From Heloderma charlesbogerti (Eukaryota; Chordata; Lepidosauria; Squamata; Helodermatidae), in contig JANEZZ010000986.1 of assembly GCA_026122225.1 (NCBI GenBank), forward strand, positions 1,096,501 through 1,160,500: a stretch of DNA of 64,000 bases. The letters are read 5' to 3'. The number at the start of each line of letters is the position of its first letter. Within the stretch, counting starts at the first letter, position 1. The position numbers were made by a program, and so were the translations under genes. Below are positions 45,563 to 56,429 of the stretch, piece after piece. Below the pieces are notes generated by a model. The model ran no database searches and was not told the origin of the DNA. It was given only the letters and a program-made list of their open reading frames with translations.

Positions 45563-46518
45563 GTGTGTGTATGGAAGGCTGGTATGGTGCTTTTCACTTT
45601 ACACTTGCCTTGAGAGGAACTCCCTTCCCAAATTCTGTTCTCTAAATTCCATTTGTGCTCACTCTCTCAACTTCCCTCTGTCACACACTTTGGAACTCTC
45701 CAGGTTTGGTTCAAGTGAGCATGGTCAGAATTTGCATGCTCTTTTTTTTTATTAAGGTGATTTCAATAAATGGAAGCCAGGGCTGTGGCAGGCCCACAGC
45801 CAGCCTAAAGGTTCAGGGGCGGGGGGGCAACAGAGAAGTAGGCAGGCAGTTCATCTGGTTTGCAGGCCTTTTAAAGACCAAATGGTAAACTGTTTTTTTT
45901 TTATATATTATTTGTTTTGTTTTTTTTAATAAGGGCCTGTTTTACCTTTAACAGGAAGAACACTGGGCTTTTTGTGAATATGTTTTGCCTCAGTGCTTAC
46001 TTTTAACCAAATGAACCATGAAACAAAACTGTGCAGACCTGGGAAGTGGCTTAACATCTCATTTACCAACAACCAGACAAAGCTGGCTATTATATCAAAG
46101 TTGGGTCTAGAATAGTTGGGAGCACTATGCAGATTTCTTGCATTTACAATCTGTGACAGTTGCAGGTGAATAGTGATTTAAAAATTATCAGTCCATCAAT
46201 ACTTATTTGCTTATTGATACAATTATTTATGATTGTTGTGCTCTTACACTACATCAACATTGTTGCCAGAGTTTCTGACAGACATGTGGTATCTTAGAAA
46301 GGCTGTTTCTCTTAAGATCTTGAGACTATATGTTACTTTCCTAAAAGCAGCACAGCTAGAGACAGTGGAGCATCAAACAGGATAAAATCAGACAGATTTT
46401 CTGGAGAGGCTTGGCTACCTGGGGTTAATATTTAATGCTCAATGTATCCTGCTATAGCTAAAGTCAAGAGTGTCTCCCCTATAGCATGCATCATAGTTCA
46501 CTGACTTGCAGGATCTGG
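45563..46518. other. No gene seen
   Basis: About 950 bp of unique-looking DNA with poly-T runs near 45740 and 45895. Overlapping short frames lack exon features. Confidence 0.4.
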
Positions 46519-46537
46519 TAGGGGTGTACAAATCAAT

Positions 46538-49500
46538 CTATATCTTGTTGTTCAGTCGTGTCCGACTCTTCGTGACCCCATGGACCATAGCACGCCAGGC
46601 CTTCCTGTCCTGCGCTCTCTCCCGGAGTGTGCTCAACTTCATATTCATTGCATCCGTGATGCTATCTAGCCATCTCATCCTCTGCCGTCCCCTTCTCCTT
46701 TTGCCTTCAGTCTTTCCTAGCATCAGGGTCTTTTCCAGGGAGTTTTCTCTTCGCATTAGGTGGCCAAAATATTGGAGCTTCAGCTTCATTATCTGTCCTT
46801 CCAATGAGCACTCAGGGTTGATTTCCTTTAGGATGGACTGATTTGACCTCCTTGCAGTCCAGGGGACTCGTAAGAGTCTTCTCCAGCACCACAGTTCAAA
46901 AGCATCAATTCTTCGGCGCTCAGCCTTCCTTATAGTCCAGCTCTCACAGCCATACATTACTACTGGGAAAACCATAGCTTTGATTAGACGGACCTTTGTC
47001 GGCAAGGTGATGTCTCTGCTTCTTACTATGCTGTCTAGGTGTGCCATAGCTTTCCTCCCAAGGAGCAAGCGTCTTTTCATTTCATGGCTACAGTCACCGT
47101 CTGCGGTGATCTTGGAGCCCAAGAAAGTAAAATCTGTCACTGCTTCCATTTCTTCCCCTTCTATATGCCAGGAAGTGATGGGGCCAGATGCCATGATCTT
47201 CGTTTTTTTAATGTTGAGTTTCAAACCAGCTTTTGCACTCTCCTCTTTCACCCTCAACAAGAGGCTCTTGAGATCCTCTTCGCTTTCTGCCATTAGGGTG
47301 GTATCGTCTGCATATCGGAGGTTGTTGATAATTCTCCCGGCAATCTTAATTCCGACCTCTGATTCATCCAACCCGGCATTTCTCATGATGTACTCTGCAT
47401 ATAAGTTAAATAAGCAGGGTGACAATATGCAGCCTTGTCGTACTCCTTTCCCAATTTTGAACCAATCGGTTGTTCCATGTCTGGTTCTTACTGTTGCTTC
47501 TTGACCCTCGTACAGGTTTCTCAGGAGACAGGTAAGGTGGTCTGGTACTCCCATCACTTTAAGAATTTGCCACAGTTTGTTGTGATCCACACAATCAAAG
47601 GCTTTAGCGTAGTCAATGAAGCAGAAATAGACGTTTTTCTGGAATTCTCTTGCTTTCTCCATGATCCAGCGAATGTTGGCGATTTGATCTCTAGTTCCTC
47701 TGCCTCTTCTAAACCCAGCTTGTACTTCCGGTAGTTCTCGGTTCGCATACTGCTGAAGCCTAGCTTGTAGGATTTTGAGCATCACCTTGCTGGCATGTGA
47801 AATGAGCGCAATGGTGCGGTAGTTTGAACACTCTTTGGCATTGCCCTTCTTTGGAATTGGAATGTAAACTGACCTTTTCCAGTCTTGTGGCCACTGTTGA
47901 GTGTTCCAGATTTGTTGGCATATTGAATGCAGCACTTTAACAGCATCATCTTTTAGGATTTTAAATAGCTCGGCTGGAATACTGTCATCTCCGCTAGCTT
48001 TGTTGTTACTAATGCTTCCTAAGGCCCACTTGACTTCACTCTCGAGGATGTCCAGCTCAAGTTCAGTGACCGCACTAACATGGCTATCAGGGACATTCAG
48101 ATCTTTCCTGTATAGTTCTTCTGTGTATTCTTTCCACCTCTTCTTAATCTCATCTGCTTCTGTTAGGTCCCTGCCTTCTTTGTCCTTTATCATGCCCGTC
48201 TTTGCACAAAACGTTCCCTTGAGATCTCCAATTTTCTTGAAGAGATCTCTAGTCTTTCCCATTCTGTTGTTTTCCTCGATTTCTTTGCATTGTTCATTTA
48301 AGAAGGCCTTCTTGTCTCTCCTTGCTATTCTCTGGAACTCTGCATTCAGTTGGGTATATCTTCCCCTTTCTCCCTTGCTTTTCGCTTCCCTTCTTTCGTG
48401 AGCTACTTGTAAAGCCTCATTAGACAGCCACTTGGCTTTCTTGCATTTCTTTTTCTTTGGGACGGATTTCGTTGCTGCCTCCTGAACAATGTTACGGACC
48501 TCCGTCCATAGTTCCTCAGGCACTCTGTCTATCAGGTCTAATCCCTGAAATCTATTCCTCACCTCCACTGTATATTCATCAGGGATATGATTTAGGTCAT
48601 ACCTGAACGGTTTAGTGGTTTTCCCGACGTTCTTCAATTTAAGCCGAAATTTTGCAAGAAGCAGCTCATGATCTGAGCCACAAGCAGCTCCAGGTCTTGT
48701 TTTTACTGACTGTATGGAGCTTCTCCATCTTTGGCTGCAAAGGACATAATCAATCTGATTTCGATATTGACCATCTGGTGATGTCCATGTGTAGAGTCGC
48801 CTCTTGTGTTGTTGGAAAAGAGTGTTTGCTATGATCAGCGTGTTGTCTTGGCAAAACTCTATTAGCCTTTGTCCTGCTTCATTTTGTACACCAAGGCCAT
48901 GCTTGCCTGTTATCCCGGTGATTTCTTGACTTCCTACTTTAGCATTCCAATCCCCTATGATGAAGAGGACATCTTTTTTTGGTGTTAGTTCTAGAAGGTG
49001 TTGTAGGTCTTCATAGAACCGATCAACCTCAGCTTCTTCGGCCTCAGTGGTTGGGGCATAGACTTGAATTACTGTGATGTTGAATGGTTTGCCTTGGATT
49101 CGTACTGAGATCATTCTATCATTTTTAAGATTGTACCCCAGTACTGCTTTTCCCACCCTTTTGTTGACTATGAGTGCTACTCCATTTCTTCTAAGGGATT
49201 CTTGCCCACAATAGTAGATATGATGGTCACCTGAATTAAATTCGCCCATGCCTGTCCATTTTAGTTCGCTGATTCCCAAGATGTCGATGTTCAATCTTGC
49301 CATCTCATGTTTGACCACCTCCAGCTTACCTTGATTCATTGATCTGACATTCCAGGTTCCTAAACAATATTGTTCTTTACAGCATCGGATTTTCTTTTCA
49401 CCACCAGACACATCCACAGCTGAGTGTCCTTTCGGGTTTGGCCCAGCCGCTTCACTCTTTCTGGCGCTACTTGGAAATACCCTCTGCTCTTCCCCAGTAG

Positions 49501-49687
49501 CATATTGGACACCTTCCGACCTGAGGGGCTCATCTTCCGGCGTCATATCTTTTAGCCTTGTGATACATTCCATGGGGTTTTCTTGGCAAGAATACTGGAG
49601 TGGGTTGCCATTTCCTTCTCCAGTGGACCACATTTTGTCAGAACTCTCTGCCATGACCTGTCCGTCTTGGGTGGCCCTGCACGGCAT
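46538..49687 (-). CDS. BovB endonuclease/reverse transcriptase polyprotein, intact
   Basis: A single frame of 1049 codons. Residues 108-348 are the apurinic-like endonuclease: LGTWNVRSMN (Asn 113), GISELKW (Glu 141), IGDWNAKVG (Asp 246, Asn 248), NQIDYVL and GSDHELL (Asp 339, His 340). Residues about 600-870 are the reverse transcriptase: CFIDYAKAFD (Asp 692), GVRQGCILSP, NLRYADDTTL (Asp 794-795), GLKLNIKKTK and FLGSKI. A basic C-terminal part contains KRRRGRQRMRWLDSITDAMN. The protein would nick genomic DNA and prime reverse transcription from it. The stop codon TAG (46540-46538) is not in the element: it lies in the target-site duplication. The ATG chosen is the first in frame; the true start may be further upstream or downstream. 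Confidence 0.95.
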   Translation of the reverse strand: MPCRATQDGQVMAESSDKMWSTGEGNGNPLQYSCQENPMECITRLKDMTPEDEPLRSEGVQYATGEEQRVFPSSARKSEAAGPNPKGHSAVDVSGGEKKIRCCKEQYCLGTWNVRSMNQGKLEVVKHEMARLNIDILGISELKWTGMGEFNSGDHHIYYCGQESLRRNGVALIVNKRVGKAVLGYNLKNDRMISVRIQGKPFNITVIQVYAPTTEAEEAEVDRFYEDLQHLLELTPKKDVLFIIGDWNAKVGSQEITGITGKHGLGVQNEAGQRLIEFCQDNTLIIANTLFQQHKRRLYTWTSPDGQYRNQIDYVLCSQRWRSSIQSVKTRPGAACGSDHELLLAKFRLKLKNVGKTTKPFRYDLNHIPDEYTVEVRNRFQGLDLIDRVPEELWTEVRNIVQEAATKSVPKKKKCKKAKWLSNEALQVAHERREAKSKGERGRYTQLNAEFQRIARRDKKAFLNEQCKEIEENNRMGKTRDLFKKIGDLKGTFCAKTGMIKDKEGRDLTEADEIKKRWKEYTEELYRKDLNVPDSHVSAVTELELDILESEVKWALGSISNNKASGDDSIPAELFKILKDDAVKVLHSICQQIWNTQQWPQDWKRSVYIPIPKKGNAKECSNYRTIALISHASKVMLKILQARLQQYANRELPEVQAGFRRGRGTRDQIANIRWIMEKAREFQKNVYFCFIDYAKAFDCVDHNKLWQILKVMGVPDHLTCLLRNLYEGQEATVRTRHGTTDWFKIGKGVRQGCILSPCLFNLYAEYIMRNAGLDESEVGIKIAGRIINNLRYADDTTLMAESEEDLKSLLLRVKEESAKAGLKLNIKKTKIMASGPITSWHIEGEEMEAVTDFTFLGSKITADGDCSHEMKRRLLLGRKAMAHLDSIVRSRDITLPTKVRLIKAMVFPVVMYGCESWTIRKAERRRIDAFELWCWRRLLRVPWTARRSNQSILKEINPECSLEGQIMKLKLQYFGHLMRRENSLEKTLMLGKTEGKRRRGRQRMRWLDSITDAMNMKLSTLRERAQDRKAWRAMVHGVTKSRTRLNNKI

Positions 49688-49753
49688 AGCTTATGGCTTC
49701 ACTGAGTTACGCAAGCCCCTTCGCCACAACAAGGCAGTGATCCATGAAGGGGA
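46546..49753 (-). mobile_element. Full-length BovB (RTE-clade) LINE
   Basis: 3208 bp on the minus strand, flanked by a perfect 11-bp target-site duplication AATCTATATCT (46535-46545 and 49754-49764). Length and the presence of the 5' leader (CCTTGTTGTGGCGAAGGGGC near the start) agree with full-length BovB. The 3' end is the family's AGAGTCGGACACGACTG plus a short AACAACA. A perfect duplication and one uninterrupted frame of over 3 kb indicate a recent insertion. BovB is known for horizontal spread among squamates, ruminants and other vertebrates, with ticks proposed as vectors. Confidence 0.95.
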
Positions 49754-49839
49754 AATCTATATCTAGTCCATGACAATTTCACAGGTATTCGATCTTCAGT
49801 CCATTCTGTCCAACTTCCTCATCATTCTGCTTTTTTAAA

Positions 49840-49840
<1 letters not shown>

Positions 49841-49875
<35 letters not shown>
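49841..49875. repeat. CA microsatellite
   Basis: Uninterrupted CA tract within the right part of the split MITE. Confidence 0.9.
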
Positions 49876-49880
<5 letters not shown>

Positions 49881-50259
49881 TCTATTTTCACATGCAACTT
49901 TCCCTAATGCATGTTTTCATATGCAACATTCCATTTTTCTATGCATATTTTCCTATCATACACATTTTTGTACACATCTTTCCCTAATATACCCATTTTG
50001 TATGCAGTGTTCCCTAAAATACACATTTTTATGCAACTTTCCCTAATACATGCATTTTAGTAGACATTTTTGAGCCAAGAATATTCCCCCCACCCCCTAA
50101 TGTATGTATTTTGTAGCAATTTTTGAGCAGTACAAAATTTGGAGATGCACAGAATCTGGAGGAATCGCCAATCTGCATATTAGTCCAGGAAGTGTGAATT
50201 AAGTTGGTTCACTTAAAAATGCAAACCAAACAAAATTCCCCAGCATCTCTACTGTCTGG

Positions 50260-52514
50260 CCATCTTGCCTCAACCTACCTTCTGCCTAACATCAATGGTA
50301 GCTCTTTGAGTAAGTACTTCCTTCAAACAGATAATTCTTAAAGTGTTTTTTGTAACTCTTGTCACTTCAAGTCCTATTACACTACCTCCACGGTCCACTG
50401 CATACACTCCAGCTCATGCACAGAGTTCCTCCACATGTTTTCCCAGCATTGCAGCATAGGGAGTATTTCTGCAAAAAAGGGATGCTAGCACATTAGAGAT
50501 ATTCCTTTGAATGAAGTGAATGGGAAAAACCTTGTGAATGGAGAAGATCTATGTGAGCATCACAGAGCCCCTATTTACTGTGATTTCCTGCTGGCAGGAA
50601 ATCACAACAAATATTGTCTTCTATGGAGAATTTCAGGCCTGGTGATTGGAATGAGAATCTAAATACCTACTGATATCAGCGATTATGGTCAAGTGCCTGT
50701 ATTATGAGCATGGAATTTAGCCTTTAGAAAGACTGAAACATGAACATGTTATTACAAGAATGGGGTATTATCAGATATGCTAATTAAATCTCACATTAAT
50801 AGTAGGAGGTAGGTGGAAGGATATACTGATCCTCACCATGAAATTGGCTGTCTCACTAACAACACTATTATCGGACATATAAAAGAATAATTGAAAAAAC
50901 ATGCTAGATTTGGATCAGAGATACTGGAGTTCAAACCCTTACTTGACTAACGGGATTACTGGCTAGACCTGGGCAAGTTGTTTTCTTGTACCGTAACTTC
51001 ATAAATGTTATTTCTATCATTTTTTAAAACAATTATACTGTTGTGTGCACTCCCATCGAATGTACAACCTGTCTGACAAGGCTGACATGAGTATAAAATG
51101 TGGTAAATCCACCAATGATACCACTGAGCTCTTCAGGGGTAGTTGGGATCAACATATGAAAATAACAATAATGTTGTTATGAAGATTATGAAGGTTTTCC
51201 CCTGAAATGACAGTAGGCTCTTAAAACAATGACTTTTTGGAACAAGAAACAGCTTTTTATCATTGTTAAAGATGACCAAAAATCTCCAGAAAAATAATGT
51301 AATTTTTTCCAACATTGTTCAAAACCCTGGTATGACACCAGTGACATCTAAAAGTTTGGCGTGCAATAAATCTCTTAATATTATGAATAAAAGCCTCTTA
51401 CAGTATTAGTGTGGGTAATATATAATGGAAGAGACAATATATATCTAATTAAAATCAAATCAAAATAATACCCTCTTTACTCTTCTGAGAGCCATCTGTT
51501 ATGCATATTAATGTTATATAATAGATTACACTAATGCTGCAAAAGCAATTTACTTTTTCTGAAGTATCTTTAAAACATTACCATGTATTATTAAACCAGA
51601 CACAATTTATTTCTAGTTGCTTTCATAATTATCTGAAATTAAAAAAAGGGGGCTTAGCATCTGACAAGTTATGATTACCTGATGTACTGACAAAGGAGAT
51701 AAAAATTTGCCACCTTGCTGTTGACACAAATACGATAATTGCTAGGTCAGGAAAACGGTACAAATAGGAGCAAGGTAATTTGAGAGATGCAACTTTAACA
51801 AGTAAAGCCTTTGCCTCAAAAGTTGTTACTCTTCTCAGTTCACTTCAAATGGAAAGAGTCAAATGCTGGCTTTATATGGAAGAAGGGTAGAGGCCTTCAC
51901 TAAAATCTCAAACCAGGATGGCTTAATATTGCATCTATACAGTGGTACGTAGAAGTGTACTGTTGTCTTTGTATGACACCTAGACACAGTGTTATGCCAC
52001 CATTCTATCATCTCTTTCAGGTGTAGAGATGCCGATGTGCATATAGAAGTTCCTTACCTGCATGAGATTCTACAGTGCAGCTGCTCATGCAGAAAGCTCA
52101 AGTGTGTGAGTGAGGGCCAAACTAGACATGATGTTTGCCACATAGTTTCCCTTTGCATGGCTGCTTTTTCGAAATGAAATTGCCAGTGCCGTGGGGGGAT
52201 GGGGTTGGGCCAGATTGGAACTGTAAGATGGGAGAGGCGGGGATATAAGCCTTTGCCCTCACCATGGGCCCAATGAGAATCAGTTCCTCCCACACCTGCA
52301 AGTAACAGCAGCTGAAAATAACAGATGTGAGTAGCAGGTGTGAGGGATAAGGTGGCCAGGTATCCTACTTACAGAGGACAGCCCTCTATTGGAAGGGCTG
52401 TTAGGAGGCTGTCCTCTTTTTGAAGAGGACTGTTTATGCCCCCATGGATCCTCTTGCAACCTGCAGATTTTGTTTTGTAAGTGGTGGGTCCCAGCGATTT
52501 GTGTTGCACGAGCA
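50260..52514. other. Unique AT-rich DNA, no gene seen
   Basis: Over 2 kb without a recognised element. The stretch about 51355-51650 is AT-rich with ATTA-type homeodomain motifs and no simple repeats, and is a candidate conserved non-coding element. A palindrome, GTCCTCTTTTTGAAGAGGAC, lies at about 52412-52431. A TTTCAG acceptor-like site at 52015-52020 and a CATGCAG-GTAAGG donor-like site on the minus strand near 52060 do not frame a convincing exon. Confidence 0.4.
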
Positions 52515-52650
52515 GGACCTATGCTGGGAGTTGTATGACCTTTTTCCTGTCTAAACTTGCATAGGTTTGCACCCTAGTTTGAGAATCTAAGGTTGCAATC
52601 TTATGCATGTTTAGACAGAGAAAGTCCTACAGCTCCCAGCATTCCCAGGC
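52515..52650. repeat. Small foldback repeat, both arms
   Basis: Left arm GCTGGGAGTTGTATGACC ... CTAAACTTGCATAGGTTTGC; right arm GCAATCTTATGCATGTTTAG ... GTCCTACAGCTCCCAGC. The centre is near 52583. Single arms of the same family lie at 10548-10612 and 37990-38046. Confidence 0.65.
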
Positions 52651-53744
52651 CAACATAGCTGATTGCACCCTAAGTTTGAAGTCCTCCAAATCACATTTCT
52701 ATTTTATAAAAATAAAAATGCTTAAAAACCCAGAAACAAAACAAAAAAAGATAGTCTCCTTTTCCAAATGATAAATGTACAACCATTTGTAGAATTACTT
52801 TATTATGAGGCACTTATAAAAATTATTGAAGTCTAAAATATGACTAGTAAAGAATTACATAATTTAATAATGAAATTTTTGACTGTAGTAATTACTTACT
52901 TTAAATCACAAGCAATGTATCACCAGTGCCATGTAAAAGTAATTGTGGAATTAGTAATTCATTACTTACTGAAGTGACACTTAAAAAAAACTTTTTTAAT
53001 AGCTCAGATTGATCATTTTAGAGAATGATGTAAGGCACTGAATAGTTGGCATTATGGGAAAAGTTCTTATATGGGAGTTCATTTACTAATGAACAGAACA
53101 GGCTGTTGGGGAACAATCCTCAGATAATGGTGATGTGCTAGTTCAGCCATGCTATGAATTGTGCCTATGGACAAACTTCATTTAAATTAATGGGGATTGT
53201 GCTGAGCACAGATGTTATACAGCCTCCACACATTTTGCCTGTGAAAGACTCAATGAGATGCTCTTAGATTGTGGGGCATGTTCCATATTCTCATCTTTTC
53301 TACTTAAGCCATTTTCATAAGTGCATCTTTAAAAATGCATCTTTATCTGTAACATGGATTTTTAAAAAAATCTGAATATTGTCAGTGTAACATGCAATAT
53401 AGGAAAGAACTGTCATTCACAAGAACAAGGAAGCATGATTCTCAGGCTCACACTCTTTCTCTCTTTCTTCACCCTCCTCACACATGATGGGAGAAAGTTT
53501 AAAGTTCCTGTTACCAGTTCAACAAATTGCAGTTTCATGTTTTCTCCAGGCGGTGTTTTGTACAAACCATTGTTTCCTATATTCAGAGGAAATGCAAAAT
53601 TACAATTGATTACAAACTGCAATCAGAATAGTGCTGAACCAAAATTCTCACCTCCGCACATACCTTTGCAGGACCTCCATGTAGTGGGAAGGTGGGGGAG
53701 GTAATTTCTGTGACTTTCGGGAGACCCCAGCAAAAGTCACAACA
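52651..53744. other. No gene seen
   Basis: About 1.1 kb of AT-rich DNA. The 89-codon frame at 53435-53704 has no exon context. Confidence 0.4.
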
Positions 53745-54300
53745 ATTGAGACTTCTTAGCTTAGAAAAAAGCTAAAGCTAAGCTTGGGATGTTTTAGTTT
53801 AAAAAACGGTGAGTAAAGAGGGAGATTATAGAGGTATATGAAATGATGCATGGTGTGGAGAGAGTGAATAGGGAGATGTTTTTCTCCCTCTCTCCTAGGA
53901 GCTGGGATCACCCAATGAAGCTGAATGGTGGGAGATTCAGGACAGAAGAAAAGATGTACTTTCCCCCCACAGCACACAGTTGAACTCTGGAATTTACTAC
54001 CACAAGATGTAGCGATGGTTGCCATCTTGGACTGGTTTAAAGGGGGAATTACATCAATTCATGGAAGATAAGGCTATCAATGGCTTCTAGTCCTGATGGC
54101 TATATATTACCTCCAGTATCAGAGGTGGTATGACTCTGTAAACTGCTTACAGGGAACACAAGCAGGAGGGTGCTGTTGCACTCATTTCCTGTTTGTGACC
54201 TGTCCACAGGCATCTGGTTGGCTATGGTGAGAACAGAATGCAGGACTAGCTAGGCCTTTGGTCTGATTCACCAGGGGTTTTCTTCTGTTCTTAATCAAAT
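53745..54300 (+). mobile_element. CR1-group LINE 3' part with broken ORF end
   Basis: The first part encodes a decayed LINE C-terminus (EVYEMMHGVERVNREMFFSL, then RSWDHPMKLNGGRFRTEEK, with a frame change after about 53955). The 3' UTR follows with GGAATTTACTACCACAAGAT, GGCTATCAATGGCTTCTAG, GGTGCTGTTGCACTCATTTC and GGCCTTTGGTCTGATTCACC. It is the best-preserved copy of the family also seen at 25040-25347. Confidence 0.7.
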
Positions 54301-55611
54301 CTAGATATTATGAAGGCATGCATGATGGAGGCCAGGCCTTCATCTTTTAGGAAAGAACGCAGCTGGTAAAGCCATGCTAAATAACTGCCAAGTGCAATGC
54401 CAGGTCAACAACCACCCCTAAGGTACAAAACTGTTCCTTTCAGGCAAGTGACTCCATCCAGAATACAATGTGAATCTATTGTATTATCTATATAGAGGAC
54501 TTCTAGACAGTAGATGCATAGGTGGAGGCAAAGAAAAACAAGGAAAAGCAGGAGGGGATTGTGCAATTAATGTAATATTGTATGCTAATTAAGAGCCAAA
54601 TTACACATTACAGTAGTAGCACATTTAAGTACTGTCCTTAGGAAGGGGAACATCTCTTTCATAACAAAAAGCATTTACTTCAGGGACCCAGCCTGAATCA
54701 GGACCACAGTGCAGGGAAGGGGCTTAACAGTTTCCCCAGAGCTATTCCCCTGGTCCATCATAGCAAATTGCAACTTCTAGGCCAGATTTATGGAAGGAAA
54801 ATGGCACGGGGAAAAGGTATTCCTAATCTGGATTGGGCTTCCTGTGACTGCTTTTTTATTATTTAAGAAAGAGGAGTGTCCAGCTTTAAACACAGTATTT
54901 AAACATGCTACAAATGAAATGTGCAGTTTTGGCCGTCAGATTAGCAAAAACAGAGTAGATAAACTGGAACAAATGTCATTTTTGAAAAACGGCTGAAAGC
55001 TGAAAACCTGGGATCAGAGAAGGTACATTTGGCAAAGAGGTTATTATGTTGCCTGTGCTTGCCCAGATTGTGAGTATATTTTTCCCTTTAAACAAAAACT
55101 TTTTTTTTGTCCTGCGTTGCTCTGGGGAATAGAAATGAAAAGGAAGTCACAATTTGCCTGCATGTCTTTAATAAAACTGCAGCTTTCCATCAAGTCTACT
55201 AAGAACAGCACAATTTCTAATTCATATTTCACCATATCCATAATGCATTAGTAGATTCACCTTCTTGACAAAAAGACTTCCACAGCAAAGTCATGCTCTG
55301 GTTACAAAACAAAACTCTGAAGAGTTATAGATGCACATTGCCACTGCAAAGTGAGTAAGAAATAAAACACTACTTTATATACAACTGTAGCATCAGGAAG
55401 TTCAAGTAAGAAAGTTTTAAATCAAGTCATCCTTCAACAAAGATACATAAATACTTCAATGGAAACATCGAGCATTCATCTATACATTTTAAAACATCAA
55501 GCCAGAAACAAATGTTTGCTTGGGAATAAAAAAGGCATAACAGGATATATCCTGGCTTCACTCTTAAACCTGCTACTCTGCAGTACCATCAGTGAAGACA
55601 CTGAGGTCTGA
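54301..55611. other. No gene seen; one possible MITE piece
   Basis: About 54590-54790 contains CTGAATCAGGACCACAGTGC, related to the foldback element at 21889-22219. The rest is unique-looking. Confidence 0.4.
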
Positions 55612-55765
55612 TGGGCACACAAGCAAAATTCACAGTCATCAAAGTTCTCCAGATTCCATCTTAATGCTCATTCCATCTCGTGTCCATATCAAATTGTGAT
55701 CATTGGTTGTTGTTTTTTCACATGAAAATTCATGCACATTGTCATGTGTATTTTTCCAAATGTGG
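55612..55765. mobile_element. Truncated family B MITE
   Basis: AAGCAAAATTCACAGTCATC, AAAGTTCTCCAGATTCCATC and TTTTTCACATGAAAATTCAT run parallel to the left part of 27866-28290. The right two thirds are missing. Confidence 0.5.
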
Positions 55766-56421
55766 GAAGATGGGTAAGCAGGCAGGTTGAGTGCATCACA
55801 GAGAATGAACACATAAGGACTAAGGAAGGGATCTGACATCATTGGGTGTCATGTTCCCCAACCTTGATTTGCTGTGCTGGCCAGAGGAGGGCTCAGAGAG
55901 GGAGGAGGCTTCATCCAGTAACCCTTCATCTCCTACATCAGGACCCTCCAGGCCAGAGGTTGTGGTTTTACCAGACTCAAAGGGCCTCTGATGCAGTCCA
56001 CACCAGCTCCATGCCATAGGAGCCAGTGACTGCAGAACAGGGTAATGATCCTTTAAGAAGTAGATAGTTCTGCAGAGGGGATGAAGTTAACCTTCAGAAG
56101 GCTTCAAAAGGCCTCTGCATGTTGCTGAGACAACTGCTCTTTGTGGGTGAGTTTTTTAGCCAGTGATCAGTCCAGGATCCTGCCTGGCCTAGCCTGTTGG
56201 GAACCTGCATTGCCTAACTTTACCTTGCCTTACTGGATGTGACTTTTCTGTGCCAGACATGATCCAGTACTATCACTGCAACCCCATCTCCTCTTGGGAG
56301 CCCCATGCCAAGCTAGGACAGGACATTGTTGGCACATCAGAAGAAACTGAGTTTTACCACATTGTGGGAAATAGTTTGCTCATCCAAGTCCAGTTCTGAG
56401 CTTGACCAAGAGAACTTGCCC
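55766..56421. other. Unassigned moderately GC-rich segment
   Basis: About 650 bp, more GC-rich than its surroundings, with CCTGGCCTAGCCTGTTGGGA and CCTGCATTGCCTAACTTTAC pyrimidine-biased runs. It could be the remains of an LTR or leader of a retroelement. No ORF, terminal repeat or duplication supports that. Confidence 0.3.
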
Positions 56422-56429
56422 ATCACTAG

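Larger units (their letters stand above)
46519..50251. mobile_element. Family B hAT MITE split by the BovB insertion
   Basis: The left end TAGGGGTGTACAAATC begins at 46519 and the right end CATCTCTA finishes at 50251. Removing the BovB and one copy of its duplication leaves about 515 bp of AT-rich MITE with CTTTCCCTAATGCATG-like repeats (49880-50110). The outer flanks GGATCTGG (46511-46518) and CTGTCTGG (50252-50259) match at 5 of 8 positions, a decayed duplication. The MITE is therefore older than the BovB. A CA microsatellite (49841-49875) has grown inside it. Confidence 0.65.

Noticed and set aside
46980..48401. Plus-strand frames of up to 174 codons inside the BovB
   Set aside because: Antisense shadows of the 1049-codon BovB frame.
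51989..52293. Possible exon around 52054-52110 (acceptor-like TTTCAG on plus, CATGCAG-GTAAGG donor-like on minus)
   Set aside because: The splice-like signals lie on opposite strands and the frames between them are short and unconserved in appearance.
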